DNA from: Phaseolus vulgaris
Taxonomy: Eukaryota > Streptophyta > Magnoliopsida > Fabales > Fabaceae
Direction of reading: 5' to 3'
DNA: 64,000 nt
Assembly (NCBI RefSeq): GCF_000499845.2
Contig: NC_023754.2
Location: 13,658,993 to 13,722,992, forward strand
The notes under the pieces are model-generated. The model ran no database searches. It was not told the DNA's origin and saw only the letters and a program-made list of their open reading frames with translations. Positions 24,196 through 37,014 of the stretch are shown one piece after another. Positions within the stretch are counted from its first letter, which is position 1. Every line of letters starts with the position of its first letter. A program made the translations under genes and the position numbers.

Positions 24196-24379
24196 TGTTG
24201 GAGATCCCACGTCGACTAGAGGTTAGAGTCTTTCATTGTATATAAGTGGGTGCAAACCTCAACCCTATGAGTTGGTTTTATGGGATTGAGTTAGGCTTAA
24301 AGTTCACTTTGTAATATGGTATCAGATCTTTTCATGGTTTTATGGGGTTGAGTTAGGCTTAAAGTCCACTTTCATAATA
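24196..24379 (+). mobile_element. TRIM-like miniature LTR retrotransposon, TSD CTTAT
   Basis: A 5' LTR (24196-24316) starts TGTTGGAGATCCCACG. It is followed at once by TGGTATCAGATC (24317-24328), nearly the tRNA-Met primer site TGGTATCAGAGC. A 5'-deleted second LTR (about 24335-24379) repeats the LTR end GAGTTAGGCTTAAAGT. CTTAT flanks both sides (24191-24195 and 24380-24384). The element has no coding capacity. Confidence 0.8.
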
Positions 24380-24384
24380 CTTAT

Positions 24385-27099
24385 CTTAATAGTTTATTAA
24401 TAAAAATCTAATCTTATCAATTAGAATAACTAAAACTTTATGAGATGATAACAAATAATATCAAGTTTTAATAAACAAAATATTTTGTGTTGAATATGTA
24501 TGTTTATTTGACAGAATAATTAGTTGATTAAGGGAAAACAACCTTGATTTTTTTAAGTCTTTAGATTATCTACTTAACAATAGATTTTTGTACGATGCTA
24601 ATCTAATAGTAGATACAAGGTTTAAAACAAAATTTATTAACAACACATTCATACATCTCAATAAAACATCTTACATAATACAGCAACTTTCCTACAATTA
24701 CATTGTCAATACCAAAAAGAGATGTTTAGTGAACAAGTTGAATGCAACAAATATATATTAACCAAAAGACTACTAACCTCTTTTATAACTTTCACACAAT
24801 AATATAAGATTTGCATTTTGCATCCAAGTCACAATACTCTTATTCAAAATGTTTATAAGTAGAAGTTTTGTCATTAAAAAAAAAAGCGAACTTTTTATAT
24901 GTTGTTTGCTTAAGTTATTAAGTTTTAAATCATAATTTGTCTTATAAATGATATAGATAGAAACACTATATGAGTAAAACTTTCCCTCAGTGACGTGAAA
25001 TTTTTGAAAGTATAGAAATAGGTCTATTTTTAGTCAAGCAAAGGTTGATATAGAGGAAATCTTATCCATGACTCAAGTCCAGTCTTGGGCTTGGATGAAA
25101 TATAAAGTAAGGAATGTCATTTTCTTTTCTTTTTTTGACTGATTGTTGTCTTCCGTAATTTGCATTACCATGCAACTAAATAAATTTGCTCGCAATGTAC
25201 TCGTTTATATTTGTGTGTCTGAATGGCTATAATGTATGCTCTTTGTCTCTATGCTTTAACTCAGGCGTAAAAACATTACAAGGTTTTTATGCATTCCAAG
25301 TGTTTATTTTTAATTTTCTTGTGCTGGTTGAGAGGCGTGGAAGGTTTTTGTTCTATGTGCAGGTTGTGGTGTAGCATCACTGGGTGTGTTAGAACTCCTT
25401 GTGATGGCGACAACGGTTGTTGAAAACAAATATCATTTGGTTAAAAAAGGATGCAGCAGAAAGAGACGTGTATGAGACAACAAAAGGACTGTGGGATCTG
25501 CAACTTAGGATGGAAGCAACAAGGCAAAATCAGAGTAAAGCTTTTCCTAGCAAGTGTAGAATAAGTGTAGATTGAGATACCTTTTGCAGCAAAATAGTTG
25601 ATGTTAGTGCAAGTGAAAGCAATGCAGATTGTCTTAGCAGCTTTGAAGGGTTTTTTGACCATCACTAGAGGTCTTTATGGGAATGGTTTTGGAAGTGAAT
25701 ATGTGAGGAAAGCAATTTAAAGTATATTGTGCTGGAAATATGCAGATTTGTTGCACATTATGTTTTATTTTGTTTTTTCTATACTGCTGAAAAATGCAGA
25801 GTTGTTGCTCTAAAAAGCATTGGTCCTTATAAGTTTTTCAGTTTGTTGAGATGCTTTTGGTTGTTTTTTTTTTTTAATTTATTTTAACAATTGTAAAAGG
25901 ATTGGTCACCTCTCAAATTTTCTCTTTAATTAATTTAATCTTTGCTTAAAAAAAGAGTAAAATTTCCCTTATGTGAAGATATCTCTCAACAATAGAAATT
26001 TTCAACTGACATAACATGCTTCCCAATTTTATTTTCACGGATATCATATTGTGCCTTGTCATTACATCAATAGCACGAATTTCCTATAAGGTCAGAATTG
26101 GGTCCTCAGAGAGCCAAATTCCAACTTATCTATCATTAGTTAAATTTAACGGGAATGCCACCCAAAATTCGATTCCTAGGAAGCCAAATTCTGAGTGGTT
26201 ATTTTTTTTCCATTTTTCAATTTAAAATAATATGAAAGGGCGAAACTTTGAAAAAAATTGTAAAATTTAATGAATTTAAAATAAATAATTTCAGAAAATT
26301 AATTATATTTAGTATGTGTGTAAGATATAATTATTTAGACAAGTAAAAAAGGACAGAAATGATTTTTTATAAATAGATATATTTTAAAGACTTTAAAATT
26401 AGCAAAAAATTTAAACAAGAAAATTTTGTGAACAAAAATAAAGAATTTAGAGATAAGGTAAAAAAATAATATTTTTGAAAATAAAGAACTGTAACAAAGT
26501 AACGCAGCGTATGTGATATAATTGAGTATGTGATATAATTGAATTTATTCAATTGTTAAAAGATATAATAGTTTATAAAAAAAAGTGTATGTAATATATT
26601 AATTTTGAGAAATGAATACTTGAACAAATAATTATTTTAAAATACAAACATTTTAAGTAAATATAAATTAAAAAATATGAAAAAAAATTATAAATGAAGT
26701 TGAAGGTTAATAATTTTCAAAGTAACATTGTCGTATTTTAGTTTTATAATTTATGACTATAATAATGAGGTTTATTAATGTAAATAAATTGGACATTTTT
26801 TATAATGAGTAAATTTAACAGTATGGGTGATCCTATACATTTCCATGTACATAATAGTTAATTAAGAAGAAACTTAACTATAGTGTAAGGTTATGCAAAG
26901 ATTCATTAAAATTTACAAGTACATGAAGTATAAGTATTTGTTACCTATTTTTTCATACATTAACACCCCACCAATTTATCCTTATGTTTTTATGTCCTAG
27001 CATGGACATGGTTCCTCTATATGGTTGTTATTTGAGTGGTAACATGTTTTCTCTTAGTCACTTTAATTTTATCATAGATCCAGCTAGTGACTCCCCCCT
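24385..27099. other. Intergenic region without recognised genes
   Basis: AT-rich sequence. A less AT-rich stretch at about 25180-25720 has short open frames on both strands, but I recognise no protein family. A weak inverted repeat (CAGAATTGGGTCCTCAGAG near 26093 against sequence near 26185) could be a decayed MITE. Confidence 0.4.
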
Positions 27100-27280
27100 T
27101 TGAGTTATGCTAAAAAATGTAGCACACATTTCTTCCACTCAAACAAGTTGGTCCAATCATAGGGGTTCCATCCACTCTCAGTCCTACATCTTGTATGGTT
27201 ATTGTGCATTCTCCAGTTGGGAGATGAATGTATGTGTCTTTGGTCTCTACCTTTCCACCAATGTTGTCACCAAATCGTGA
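27100..27280 (-). pseudogene. Plant mobile domain (PMD) fragment
   Basis: Read on the minus strand, this short piece encodes ETKDTYIHLPTGECTITIQD followed by LRVDGTPMIGPT. It matches the start of the plant mobile domain (PF10536; HTFHLP.GECTITLQDV..QLGL pattern). The frame is open for about 45 codons and then meets a stop, and no intact surrounding domain is found. PMD is found both in host genes and in MULE-type transposons; this fragment is more likely TE-derived because repeats surround it. Confidence 0.6.
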
Positions 27281-27700
27281 TCACCCTGAGATGCCTGAGT
27301 TTTGTAATTTCACCAAACATTGTTTTCTTTAGTATGAGAACTACTAGAGGGTACGACTCAGGTATTGGATAACAATATGCCAATATAATGCTTCCTTTCA
27401 GGTCCTAATTGTGCAAACAAAATTAGCCAAACTTTCAAATGTCAAAGCTTTAAACAACTAAGACAATACATTAAATTAATCTACCATGGAAGTGATGTAG
27501 GCAAATATGTGTTCCTACTGCTTCCATAACAACATTTTATTGTGATTGAAGGAAGTTGTGAAGAATGAAGATTTTACTTTGCAAATTTAGGTTCGATTGA
27601 AAGTTTTGTTTATCATGTATTGAGGGTGTAACATGAACATTTTACCAATATATAGAAGAATGTGGAAGTAGGAGGTTACCACATGGTTGTTTTTGGAGTG

Positions 27701-28430
27701 GTAGAAGGGGTCATGAATGCATGTCAAGTCTTGTCCAGTGTCACGTTCAATCTTATGCATTCATCAAGGGGGATTTAATCTCCATTGTTTGTTAAAAGTT
27801 GGCACACTTATCAATATGTTTCATCACTCTGTGAAAGGCAAAAGGAGTCATGAATGCATGTCAGGTATCGTTCAGTGTGACGTTCAATCATGTGCGTTCA
27901 TTTGCAGGGATTTCATCCTGACCTTTTGTTAAAAGATGGTGCACTTATCAATGTGTTGCGTCTGCGAAAGGTAGAAGGAGTCATGAATGCATGTCAAATC
28001 TTATTCAGTGTGACGTTCAATATTGTGCATTCATTTTTGGAGATTTAATCTTCACCTTATGTTAAAATGGCATACTACTCAATGTGTTATGTCACTCTGC
28101 AAAAGGAAGAAGAGGTCATGGATGCATGTAGGTCTTGTTCAGTGTGAGGTTTAATCCTATGCACTAATTTGTGGGTTATACCTTTTGTTAAAAGCTAATG
28201 CACTGCTCAATGTGTTGCATCGCTCTGCAAAAGGTAGTAGAGGTCATGAATGCATACTAGGTCTTCTTTAGTGTGACGTTCAATTCTATGCACTTGTTTG
28301 CAGGGATTTAATTTTCACCTTTCATTAAAAGTTGGCATAATTATAAATGTCCTATGCCACTCTACAAAAGGAAGAAAATGTCATCAATGCATAACAAGTC
28401 TCATTCAGTGTGACGTTCAATCCTGCACAG
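27701..28430. repeat. Tandem repeat, ~134-bp unit, about 5.4 copies
   Basis: The anchor TCATGAATGCATGTC recurs at 27711, 27848, 27981, 28116, 28244 and 28381 (spacings 137, 133, 135, 128, 137). Each unit also holds AGTGTGACGTTCAAT and GTTAAAAG-type blocks. Units differ by many substitutions, so the array is old. Confidence 0.9.
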
Positions 28431-28654
28431 CCAAAACCTACAGATGATCTATAAATTTACTAGCTCTCGAGTTAATGTTAGTCATCCCTTTAATGTACAA
28501 TTAGAAAACATAATTATTTCTTTGTACCTTAACATTGTGATACATGACGATGTTAACTGCTTTGGACAATACTAACTCATTTGTAGCAAGTTTCCATTTC
28601 AGTGGCCGATTACCATTCACATTTGAGGGTTTGTACTTCAGTTCAACTTATCTT

Positions 28655-30840
28655 ATAGTAAGGGTGGTCATGGATTGGATTTTGGAATATCCAATCCAAA
28701 TCCAAATATGTGGATTGAATTTTAAATCCAAATCCATATTTTTTTATGAAAGTAATTTGGAATCCAAATCCTTATTTTTTATAAACCAATTTGGATTTTT
28801 ATAAAACCAAATCCAATCCAAATCAAATCCAAATCCATATTTTTATAAAACAAATTAATTGGATTTTAAATCTAAATTTATATTTTCTAAATAACTAACA
28901 TAATATTAATATAATAATAAATTAATTGGATTTTAATTAAATCTATATTTTTTTAAAAAAACTAACATAATATTAATATAATAATATGTAAAAAAAATAA
29001 TATTATATAATAAAATAATAATTTAATAATACCAAAAATTATAACGACTATTTTTGAAAAGTTTGAAACTAGTTAATTTTGTTCATATCATTCTAAAATC
29101 AATCTTGCAAGAAGAAAAATTGGAAGCATTAAAAAAAAAAATACTAGAGACAGAATAAACCTCCAATATATAAATTTATGTGGTCAAATAACATATTGAA
29201 ATCCAATTCTTGAAGCTAACCTTGTCAACAAATAAGAACAAAAAGAATAAAAACCAGCAAAGAAATCAATAACAAAATCAAATCAGATAATTCTGTCACC
29301 TAATCATTCACAACATAATTTTCATTGAGACTACAAACCAGACCACGATCACAGATCATCTCACATGTTTAACAAGCAACTAATCAAATGAACCCTTCCA
29401 AGCAGCAAAGTACATGCCAAAACCCACCAATGATGGATATCTGAACAGGACAATGGTTGTGAAAAGGTAGAGGATTTGGTTTGGCTGAAGAGGGAGTGAA
29501 GGAGAGGTTAGTTCCTGTTGAGGCAGATTCATCAATGATGGTTGCTTGGAATGGTTGATTCACTGCCTCCATTCATTGGCAAGGTCAAATCCAAATCAGG
29601 AACCATAACTTCAGGAACTGAAACCATAATAATTATAATTAATTCCTTAAAAAAGAACAACAACAAACAAATTCAATACTTGCTATCTTTGTGCATTGCT
29701 TGTAGAATATGAATCAACCAAGTAAAATTCTACAGTACAACCCTTCATTTGAGATGTCAAAATGAACTAAAATATATGTTCAAAAGAAATAAACTAAAAC
29801 TAGACTGCAAAAGGCAACTCTGAGGATAATATGTTGCTGCATCCAATGTACTACCAACATGACTAATCTACAACATACATTCAACGCATTTTAAGGACAT
29901 GTATGTCTTAAAAATTATCTAGGTCAAGAAAATTACATAACCAAGTTGCATCATTTTGCGTTGTTATCTTTCAACTTCAATTTCAGACAACAATGAGTCA
30001 TTTTGTAGTGTGCCTAATACCTACTGGCATAACTTAATGTGAAGCTTTCCCATTCAATTTACAGTCTATAATATACATACAACACAACTCTGGACTTTCA
30101 AATGCCAAAAAAGAGTGTGCACAAATGCCAACTTGCATAACCAATTTGCACCAATTAATAATAAACAAAAATCAAATGCAAATACAGTAAGGGTTTCCTA
30201 CCGAAGACCCTTCTCAACAACTACTTAGCTTCAAAGCCTCTCTCCCCAACCCATCTCTGCTCCCCAACCAAAACCCCTATTCCTTTACCAGCATCACCTA
30301 CAACTAAACCAGACCCACCTCACTTCCATATACCTCACCTCCATTTCTCTTAGTACCAACTTCTCCATTAAGGCAGTTCATGCCCTTTTTATTATAATGT
30401 GCAACCAAATAAGTGTTCGAGGAGGACGAACCTGGATAAGGAGGAGGTGATTGAACACGACGACGGTGGATGGACGAAAAGAAGATGCCGACGGTGATAG
30501 GATGAACTGAAGAGGCGCCGACGGTGATCAGACGAATTGAAGAGGTGACGACGGTGATCAGACGAATTGAAGAGGCGTCGTTGAAGAGGTGACGACGGTG
30601 ATTAGGGTTGCAGCAAAAAGGGGAATGAAACAGAAGGAAGGGTATCAGAGAGAGAGAGAAAAAAAAAATTGGATTGGAAATTATGATTTTCCAATTTTTA
30701 AAATCCGTTTAATCAAAATGGATTTCTGATTTGAAAAATCCATAAAATATGGATTAGAAAAAAAACCAGATTTGAATAAATGGATTTTAAATGGAATAAA
30801 TCAGGGCAAAATTGGACATAAATGTCTAAACTGTCATGTC
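28655..30840 (-). mobile_element. hAT-like nonautonomous transposon remnant
   Basis: The left end AAGGGTGGTCATGGATTGG is followed by many ATCCAAATCCA/TTGGATT motifs. The right side (30660-30800) has the same subterminal motif family in reverse (AAAATCCATTTA, CCAATCC). Between them a minus-strand ORF at 29572-29384 begins MEAVNQPFQATIIDESAST, resembling the N-terminus of legume hAT/RICESLEEPER-like transposases as I remember them, but it stops after 62 codons. The terminal inverted repeat at the right end is not preserved, so the borders and class are tentative. Confidence 0.4.
30425..30610. repeat. Short tandem repeats around GACGACGGTGATCAGACGAATT
   Basis: Units of about 30 bp with GACGGTGAT..GACGAATTGAAGAGG recur three to four times, inside the hAT-like remnant. 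Confidence 0.7.
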
Positions 30841-31048
30841 ACTCACAAGATCGTCTAAAACTCTCGTGCCAATTTTGCTTACAAATAAGACATAAATTAC
30901 AATAACTTCCCACACAAGTTACTCATACTTCCTACTTTCTTTGAATTCTCTTTATTCTTTAATAATTACAAAAATTATCTTCCTTTTCATTTCAAATGAC
31001 TTCTTCAATTCGAGTAATGGTCTACGATGATTGTAAGATTGTTAGTTA

Positions 31049-31167
31049 TGTAAGAAATTATGTAAATTGATTTCTATAAAGTGACTCACATGACATAGAG
31101 TTTGGGCTTTGGGGCCGAATATGATTTAATAGTAATAATATAATAAAGTGCCCATTGGTTAACGTGA

Positions 31168-31207
<40 letters not shown>

Positions 31208-31405
31208 ATACCTAAATAAAACCTACACCTGATGGAGATTGGGAATTAAGGAAAATAGGGTTCTGTCTCTGCTAATAATAGTTATCTCACTATTAGCCAT
31301 CAAGAAAGTGTGTGACAATAATGTAATTGCCAAGAGATAGATTGGGACAAAGGAGATAAAGTAACAGCTAAAGTAGGATCACTCATGGATCAAGGTAAGT
31401 GCCTA
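31049..31405 (+). repeat. 5' LTR of the older copia, 3' end replaced
   Basis: Aligns with 37015-37375 and contains an (AT)n expansion at 31170-31203 that is only a short run in the 3' LTR. The last ~70 bases present in the 3' LTR are absent here and unrelated GC-rich sequence follows (31406-31860). Confidence 0.8.
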
Positions 31406-32740
31406 TAATGGTGTTAACACCCAACGCCATTAACGGTGTTAACACTCTACGAACCCATTAACGGAACCGCAAGCCGTCGCTGCTCGTCCATATCCGTCGC
31501 TGGTTATGCCTGTAGCGATGACGTGGTTGACCGCGACCTGGTTCGGCGTTAAGGATCAAGATCGAAACCCAAGCACGACAGTTCGTGTTTTATAAACCCT
31601 GATGCGATGCGGTGGTTCGCGTAGCATGGTGCTGGTGCGACACTTTGTGTTCGTGTAGTAGGTCTTTATGTGCGGTGGTTTGTGGCTGTGACATGAAGGT
31701 TCCTGGACCCTTAACGAAACGGTGGTTCATGGCTTAGGGTCACCGGTGGTTGTGATGAGGGTGATCAGAAGAACAATGTCGTTGTGCACCACCATAGACA
31801 GAACTTTGGCCACATGATCCTTAAAGGCGCTGTTGCTGGTTCATTGAGTGGGGATCCAGTTTTCGGATTAGGATTTCATGATAAATTTGAAACGGAATTA
31901 TATTATAATATATATTAATGAAAAGACTATTGAATTTAATTAATGAATTACGTCAATTAATTCTTCCCTGCACCTTACGTTTGGTTGCACCTTTAATTGA
32001 ATAATATGTGGGGTAGTAATTTGGTTCAAATTTTGAATTTAACATTACATCATCATTTTTTTAAAATTAATTTTTATTATGTTATAATGTAATTCAATTT
32101 GCATTAAATTAAAGTTTAGTTAATTGATTGAAAGTGAGGAATAGAAAATTAATTTTTCTGCTTTATGTTTTCAATTTTAAATTGAAATTTTGGAATTATT
32201 TGTATGATAGATTTGTTAATCACCAAAGTGATCAAATCTTTAAGTTGTATTTAATTCCAAATTATGGATGAATTTTATTTCAATTAATGATATTTTTATT
32301 TTTGGAATTATTTGTATGATAGATTTGTTAATAACCAAAGTGATCAAATCTTTAAGTTTTATTTAATTCTAGATTACTGATAAATTTTATTTCAATTACC
32401 TATAGAATGGATGTTAAATTATTTAAATATGGGTAAATGGAAATTCATTATTATAAGACATTTTCAGATCACCCAAAGGTTGATTAGTTGTCCTTATAAT
32501 TAATATATATGGTTGTTGGTAGTGAGTATGCGTTATTAGTTTTGCTTGTATATCCAAAGATAACAAATGTTTCTAGTTAATGCATATATCTTGCCAAATA
32601 AAGTTAATACTATTAGCATCATTATGTTTTGTGTATTAATGAATCTGCCAAAGGAGAACATTAATATACATAGAATGTGTTTCTAAATCTGTATTGTATG
32701 TTTAGTTTATGACTCGAAATATTAATGTTAAGCATGTGTG
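31406..32740. other. Non-coding leader between 5' LTR and gag remnant
   Basis: The first 450 bases are GC-rich and include two GGTGTTAACAC palindromes (31412 and 31430 area). They are followed by AT-rich sequence in which TTTGGAATTATTTGTATGATAGATTTGTTAAT is partly duplicated (32190 and 32297 areas). AGGTAAGT at about 31393 and TTGATTGCAG-like sequence before 32748 look like splice sites. No protein is recognised. Confidence 0.4.
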
Positions 32741-32749
32741 ATTGCAGTA

Positions 32750-33360
32750 TCTGTTCCTGTAGCCTTACATTTGCAAGCTACGTCTGCTCCAGTCTTTAAT
32801 GGTCTAAATTTTTCTGACTGAAGTGAAAAAGTCCAATTTCACTTAGGTGTATTGGATATTGATTTGGTCATTCGAATCGAGAAACATGCTGCTATTACTG
32901 ATGATAGTAACAATAAGGAGAAAACTCAATATATGGCTTGGGAAAAGTCAAACAGACTTAGCCTAATGTTTATACGAATGAGCATAGCAAACAATATTAA
33001 GTCCGCTCTTCCCCAAACCGAGAATGCAAAAGAATTCAGTGGATGATAATTTTCTCGTGCAGTTCATTTTGAACTCTTAACCGTCTGAGTATGGTCCTTT
33101 CCAGATGAACTATAACACTATGAAAGATAAGTGGAATATGCATGAATTGCATAAAATGTTAGTTTAGGAAGAGACTAGACTAAAGAATCATGGAAACCAC
33201 TCCATACACTATGTGAACAATCAGGGAGCTGGAAAGAAAGTCTTCAAGAAACATGGAAAGGGTAAAGGACCACTAAAGATAAATGAGTCCTCTACTAAGC
33301 TCCAGAAGAAGAATGACAAATGTCATTTATGCAAGAAATCTGGACATTTCCAAAAGGATT
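32750..33360 (+). pseudogene. Copia gag remnant with internal deletion
   Basis: Fragments read SAPVFNGLNFSD (then TGA for the expected Trp), VQFHLGVLDIDLVIRIEKHA, KSNRLSLMFIRMSIAN, then jump from AKEF directly to DDNFLVQFILNS in another frame, so about 60 codons are missing. The zinc knuckle at 33330 reads CHLCKKSGHFQKDF; the fourth ligand (normally Cys) is Phe. Confidence 0.8.
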
Positions 33361-34597
33361 TTCTAAAACGTAAGGCTTGGTTTGAAAATAAGGGTAAACA
33401 TAATGCTTATTATGTATGTTTTGAATCAAACTTAACTGAAGTTCTACATAATTCTTGGTGGATTGATTTTGGATGCACAACTCATGTTTCTAATAGGATG
33501 CAGGGATTCCTTTCAACTCGAACCATAAAGCCAAATGAAAAGTTTGTCTTCATGGGGAATAGAGAGAAGGTTCCAATGGAAGCAGTCGAGACTTATCGTT
33601 TAATCCTCGACACTGGATTTTATTTAGACTTGATGGATACTTTTTATGTACCTAGTATATCTAGGAATTTAGTTTCATTGTCTAAACTTGATGTTGCCGG
33701 ATACTCTTTTAAATTTGGGAATGGATGTTTCAGTTTATATCAGCGTACCTATTTGACTGGATTTGGTACTCTTTATGATGGATTATATAGATTGAATCTT
33801 GATAATTTATATGCTGAAACTCTTATGACCTTGCATCATAATGTTGACACTAAACGTAGTTTAGTGAATGAATGTTCTGCTTTTCTGTGGCACAAACGTT
33901 TGGGACATATTTCCAAAGAAAGGATGGAGAGATTGGTAAAGAATGAAATTCTTCCAAGTTTAGATTTTACTGATCTAAATGTATGTGTGGATTGTATTAA
34001 AGGAAAACAAACAAAACACACAAAGAAGGGAGCCACAAGAAGTACTCAGCTCCTTGAAATTATACACACTGATATTTGTGGACCTTTTGATGTAAATTCT
34101 TTCAATAAAAAAATGTATTTTATCACCTTTATTGATGATTATTCACGTTATGGTTATGTCTATTTACTGCATGAAAAATCGCAAGCAGTGAATGCGTTGG
34201 AAGTTTATATAAATGAAGTGAAAAGGCAATTAGACAGAAAGGTGAAAATTGTCAAGTCATATAGAGGTGGTGAATATTATGGAAAGTATAATGAAAGTGG
34301 AAAACACCCTGGTCCATTTGCTAAGTTCCGTGAGAGACGTGATATTTGTGCTCAATACTCAATGTAGGTACACCACAACAAAATGGTGTTTCAGAAAGGC
34401 GTAATCGAACCTTAATGGATATGGTTAAGAGCATGTTAAGTAAGTTAACTGTTCCCGTTTCATTGTGGATGTATGCTTTAAAAACTGTCATGTATCTGTT
34501 GAACATGGTTCCTAGTAAGGCAATTCAAAAGACACCTTTTGAATTGTGGACAGGAAGGAAACCCAGTTTGAGACACCTGCATGTTTGGGGATGTTAG
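33213..34597 (+). pseudogene. Copia protease and integrase remnant
   Basis: The protease signature is WWIDFGCTTHVSN, where WWLDSGATTHVS is usual, so the active-site DSG is altered to DFG. The pre-integrase FLWHKRLGHIS, zinc ligands CVDCIKGKQTKHTK, integrase IHTDICGPFDV and FIDDYSRYGYVYL are clear. A frameshift near 34350-34365 moves the frame to GTPQQNGVSERRNRTLMDMV and LWTGRKPSLRHLHVWGC. Confidence 0.88.
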
Positions 34598-36627
34598 GCA
34601 GAAGTTAGAATATACAATCCGCAAGAAAAGAAATTGGATGCAAGAACAATCAGTGGATATTTCATTGGTTATCCAACAAAGTCAAAAGGGTATATGTTTT
34701 ACTGTCCTACCTATAACACAAGAATTATTGAATCTGGAAATGCACGATTCATTGAAAATGGTGAAACCAGTGGGAGTGATACTTCACAAAATGTGGAGAT
34801 TAAAGGAAGTTAGAGTATAAGTTCCTTTAACTAGTACTTCAACTTCAAGTATTGTTGTTCCTAATGTAGTTGAATCACTCAACGATGATGAAAAACAACA
34901 AATTAATGATCACGGGGTTAACAATGAACCTGTAGTAGAACAACCACAAGAAATAGAATTAAGAAGATCTCAAAGAGAGAGAAGGTCTACTATTTCGAAT
35001 GATTATGTGGTTTATCTACAAGAGTCAGAAAATGACTTAAGTATTGATAATGATGCAGTTTCATTTTCAGACGCCATAAATAATGATAATTCTGATAAGT
35101 AGTTAGATGCCATGAAAGATGAGCTTAAATCAATGACACAGAATAATGTATGGAACCTTATAGAATTGCGAGAAGGATGCAAGAGAGTCGGGTGTAAATA
35201 AGTCTTTAAGACTAAACGTGACTCTCATGGCAATATCGAACGTTACAAGCCCAGACTTGTTGCCAAAGGTTTTACTCAAAAGGATGACATTGATTATAAG
35301 GAAACATTTTCACCTGTTTCTAAGAAAGATTCCTTTAGAATTATCATGGCATTAGTAGCTCATCATGATCTTGAGTTGCATCAGATGGATGTCAAAACTG
35401 CCTTTTTGAATGGGGATTTAGAAGAGGATGTTTATATGGACCAACCAGTGGGGTTCATTGAAGAAGGAAAGGAACACATGGTGTGTAAACTTAAGAAATC
35501 AATATACGGGCTTAAACATGTTTCTAGACAATGGTATCTTAAGTTCAATGATACTATTGTGTCCTTTGGATTTAAGGAAAACATCATTGATCGGTGTATA
35601 TATCTAAAGGTCAGTGGGAGCAAGTTTATATTCCTGATTCTGTATGTTGATGATATCTTGCTTGCAACTAATGATCTTGGTCTATTAAGTGAGACTAAGA
35701 AGTTTCTCTCTAATAACTTTGAGATGAAAGATATGGGTGAGGCATACTATGTGATAGGAATTTGAAATATTCCGTGATAGATCACAAGGACTGTTAGGTT
35801 TGTCTCAGAAAGGATATATTAATAAAGTCTTAGAGAGATTCAAAATGGATAAATGTTCAACATCTCCTATTCCAATATAGAAAGGAGACAAATTTAGTCT
35901 CATGCAATGTCCAAAGAATGATTTAGAACGGAAACAAATGGAGAATATACCTTATGCATCTATTGTTGAGAGTTTAATGTATGCTCAAACTTGTACATGA
36001 CCAGATATTAGTTTTGTAGTTGGTATGCTTGGTAGATACCAGAGTAATCCAGGATTGGATCATTGGAAAACTGCAAAGAAAGTTTTAAGATACTTAGAAG
36101 GAATGAAAGATCACATGCTTACTTATAAAAGATCTGATCATCTTGAGGTGATTGGATATATAGATTCAGATTTTGCTGGCTGTCTAGATACACGGAAGTC
36201 TACATTTGGTTATGTGTATCTTTTAGCCAGAGGAGCAATTTCATGGAAAAGTGCGAAGCAGTCAGTCATTGTTGCATCCACCATGGAGGCTGAATTTGTG
36301 GCATGCTTTGAGGTCACAGTTCAGGCTAATTGGTTGTGAAAATTTGTTTCAGGACTTGGAATTGTTGACAGTATTGCCAAGCTGTTGAGAATTTATTGTG
36401 ATAACTCCGCATCTGTCTTCTTTTCTAAAAACGACAAGAATTCCAAAGGTGCTAAACATATGAAATTGAAATACTTTGTCATTAAAGAAGAAGTTCAGAA
36501 ACATAGAGTGTCAATAGAATATATTAACACTGATCTTATGATTGCTGACCCTTTAACAAAAGGGTTACCACCCAAAACATTTACTGGTCATTTTGTAAAT
36601 ATGGGCATTATGTCTACTAGTGAATGA
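34581..36627 (+). pseudogene. Copia reverse transcriptase and RNase H remnant
   Basis: The RT is broken by stops. Pieces include LHQMDVKTAFLNGDLEEDVY, KSIYGLKHVSRQWYLKFND, catalytic YVDDILLATND (35643-35675) and FEMKDMGEAYYVIGI; then GRYQSNPGLDHWKTAKKVLR, DSDFAGCLDTRKSTFGYVYL, and RNase H MEAEFVACFE, YCDNSASVFFSKN, GAKHMKLKYFVIKEE, ending TDLMIADPLTKGLPPK. Confidence 0.88.
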
Positions 36628-37014
36628 TGAATGTTGTTATTAATGCTTATTTGACACTCTGAGCTCATTGGTAAATAAATTTTATGAAATTTATGTTTTC
36701 TACTTTATGTATATGCATGTAAATTATGTTGTGGAAAACAAATTATGTTGTTATTGATGAAAAATGACATTATGTTTGAACCTATTATGGATTTTTTCAC
36801 TATAAAGTCATATTAAGGAGAAAAAAATGATATAGTAGTACATGAAAGGAAATGTGTTGATTGAAATGACATGTAACCGCCATGACTCTTATTATTTATA
36901 TATACTTGATTTTGATGGATGATAGAACCAATTTACGTAAGGCCTTTTAAATGCACATTTATGTAATTATTAAATCATGAAAGTATTATAACTCATATGA
37001 GTCAAGTGGGAGAA

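Noticed and set aside
27701..28430. CRISPR-like regular spacing
   Set aside because: Units are contiguous 134-bp tandem repeats without unique spacers, in a plant genome.
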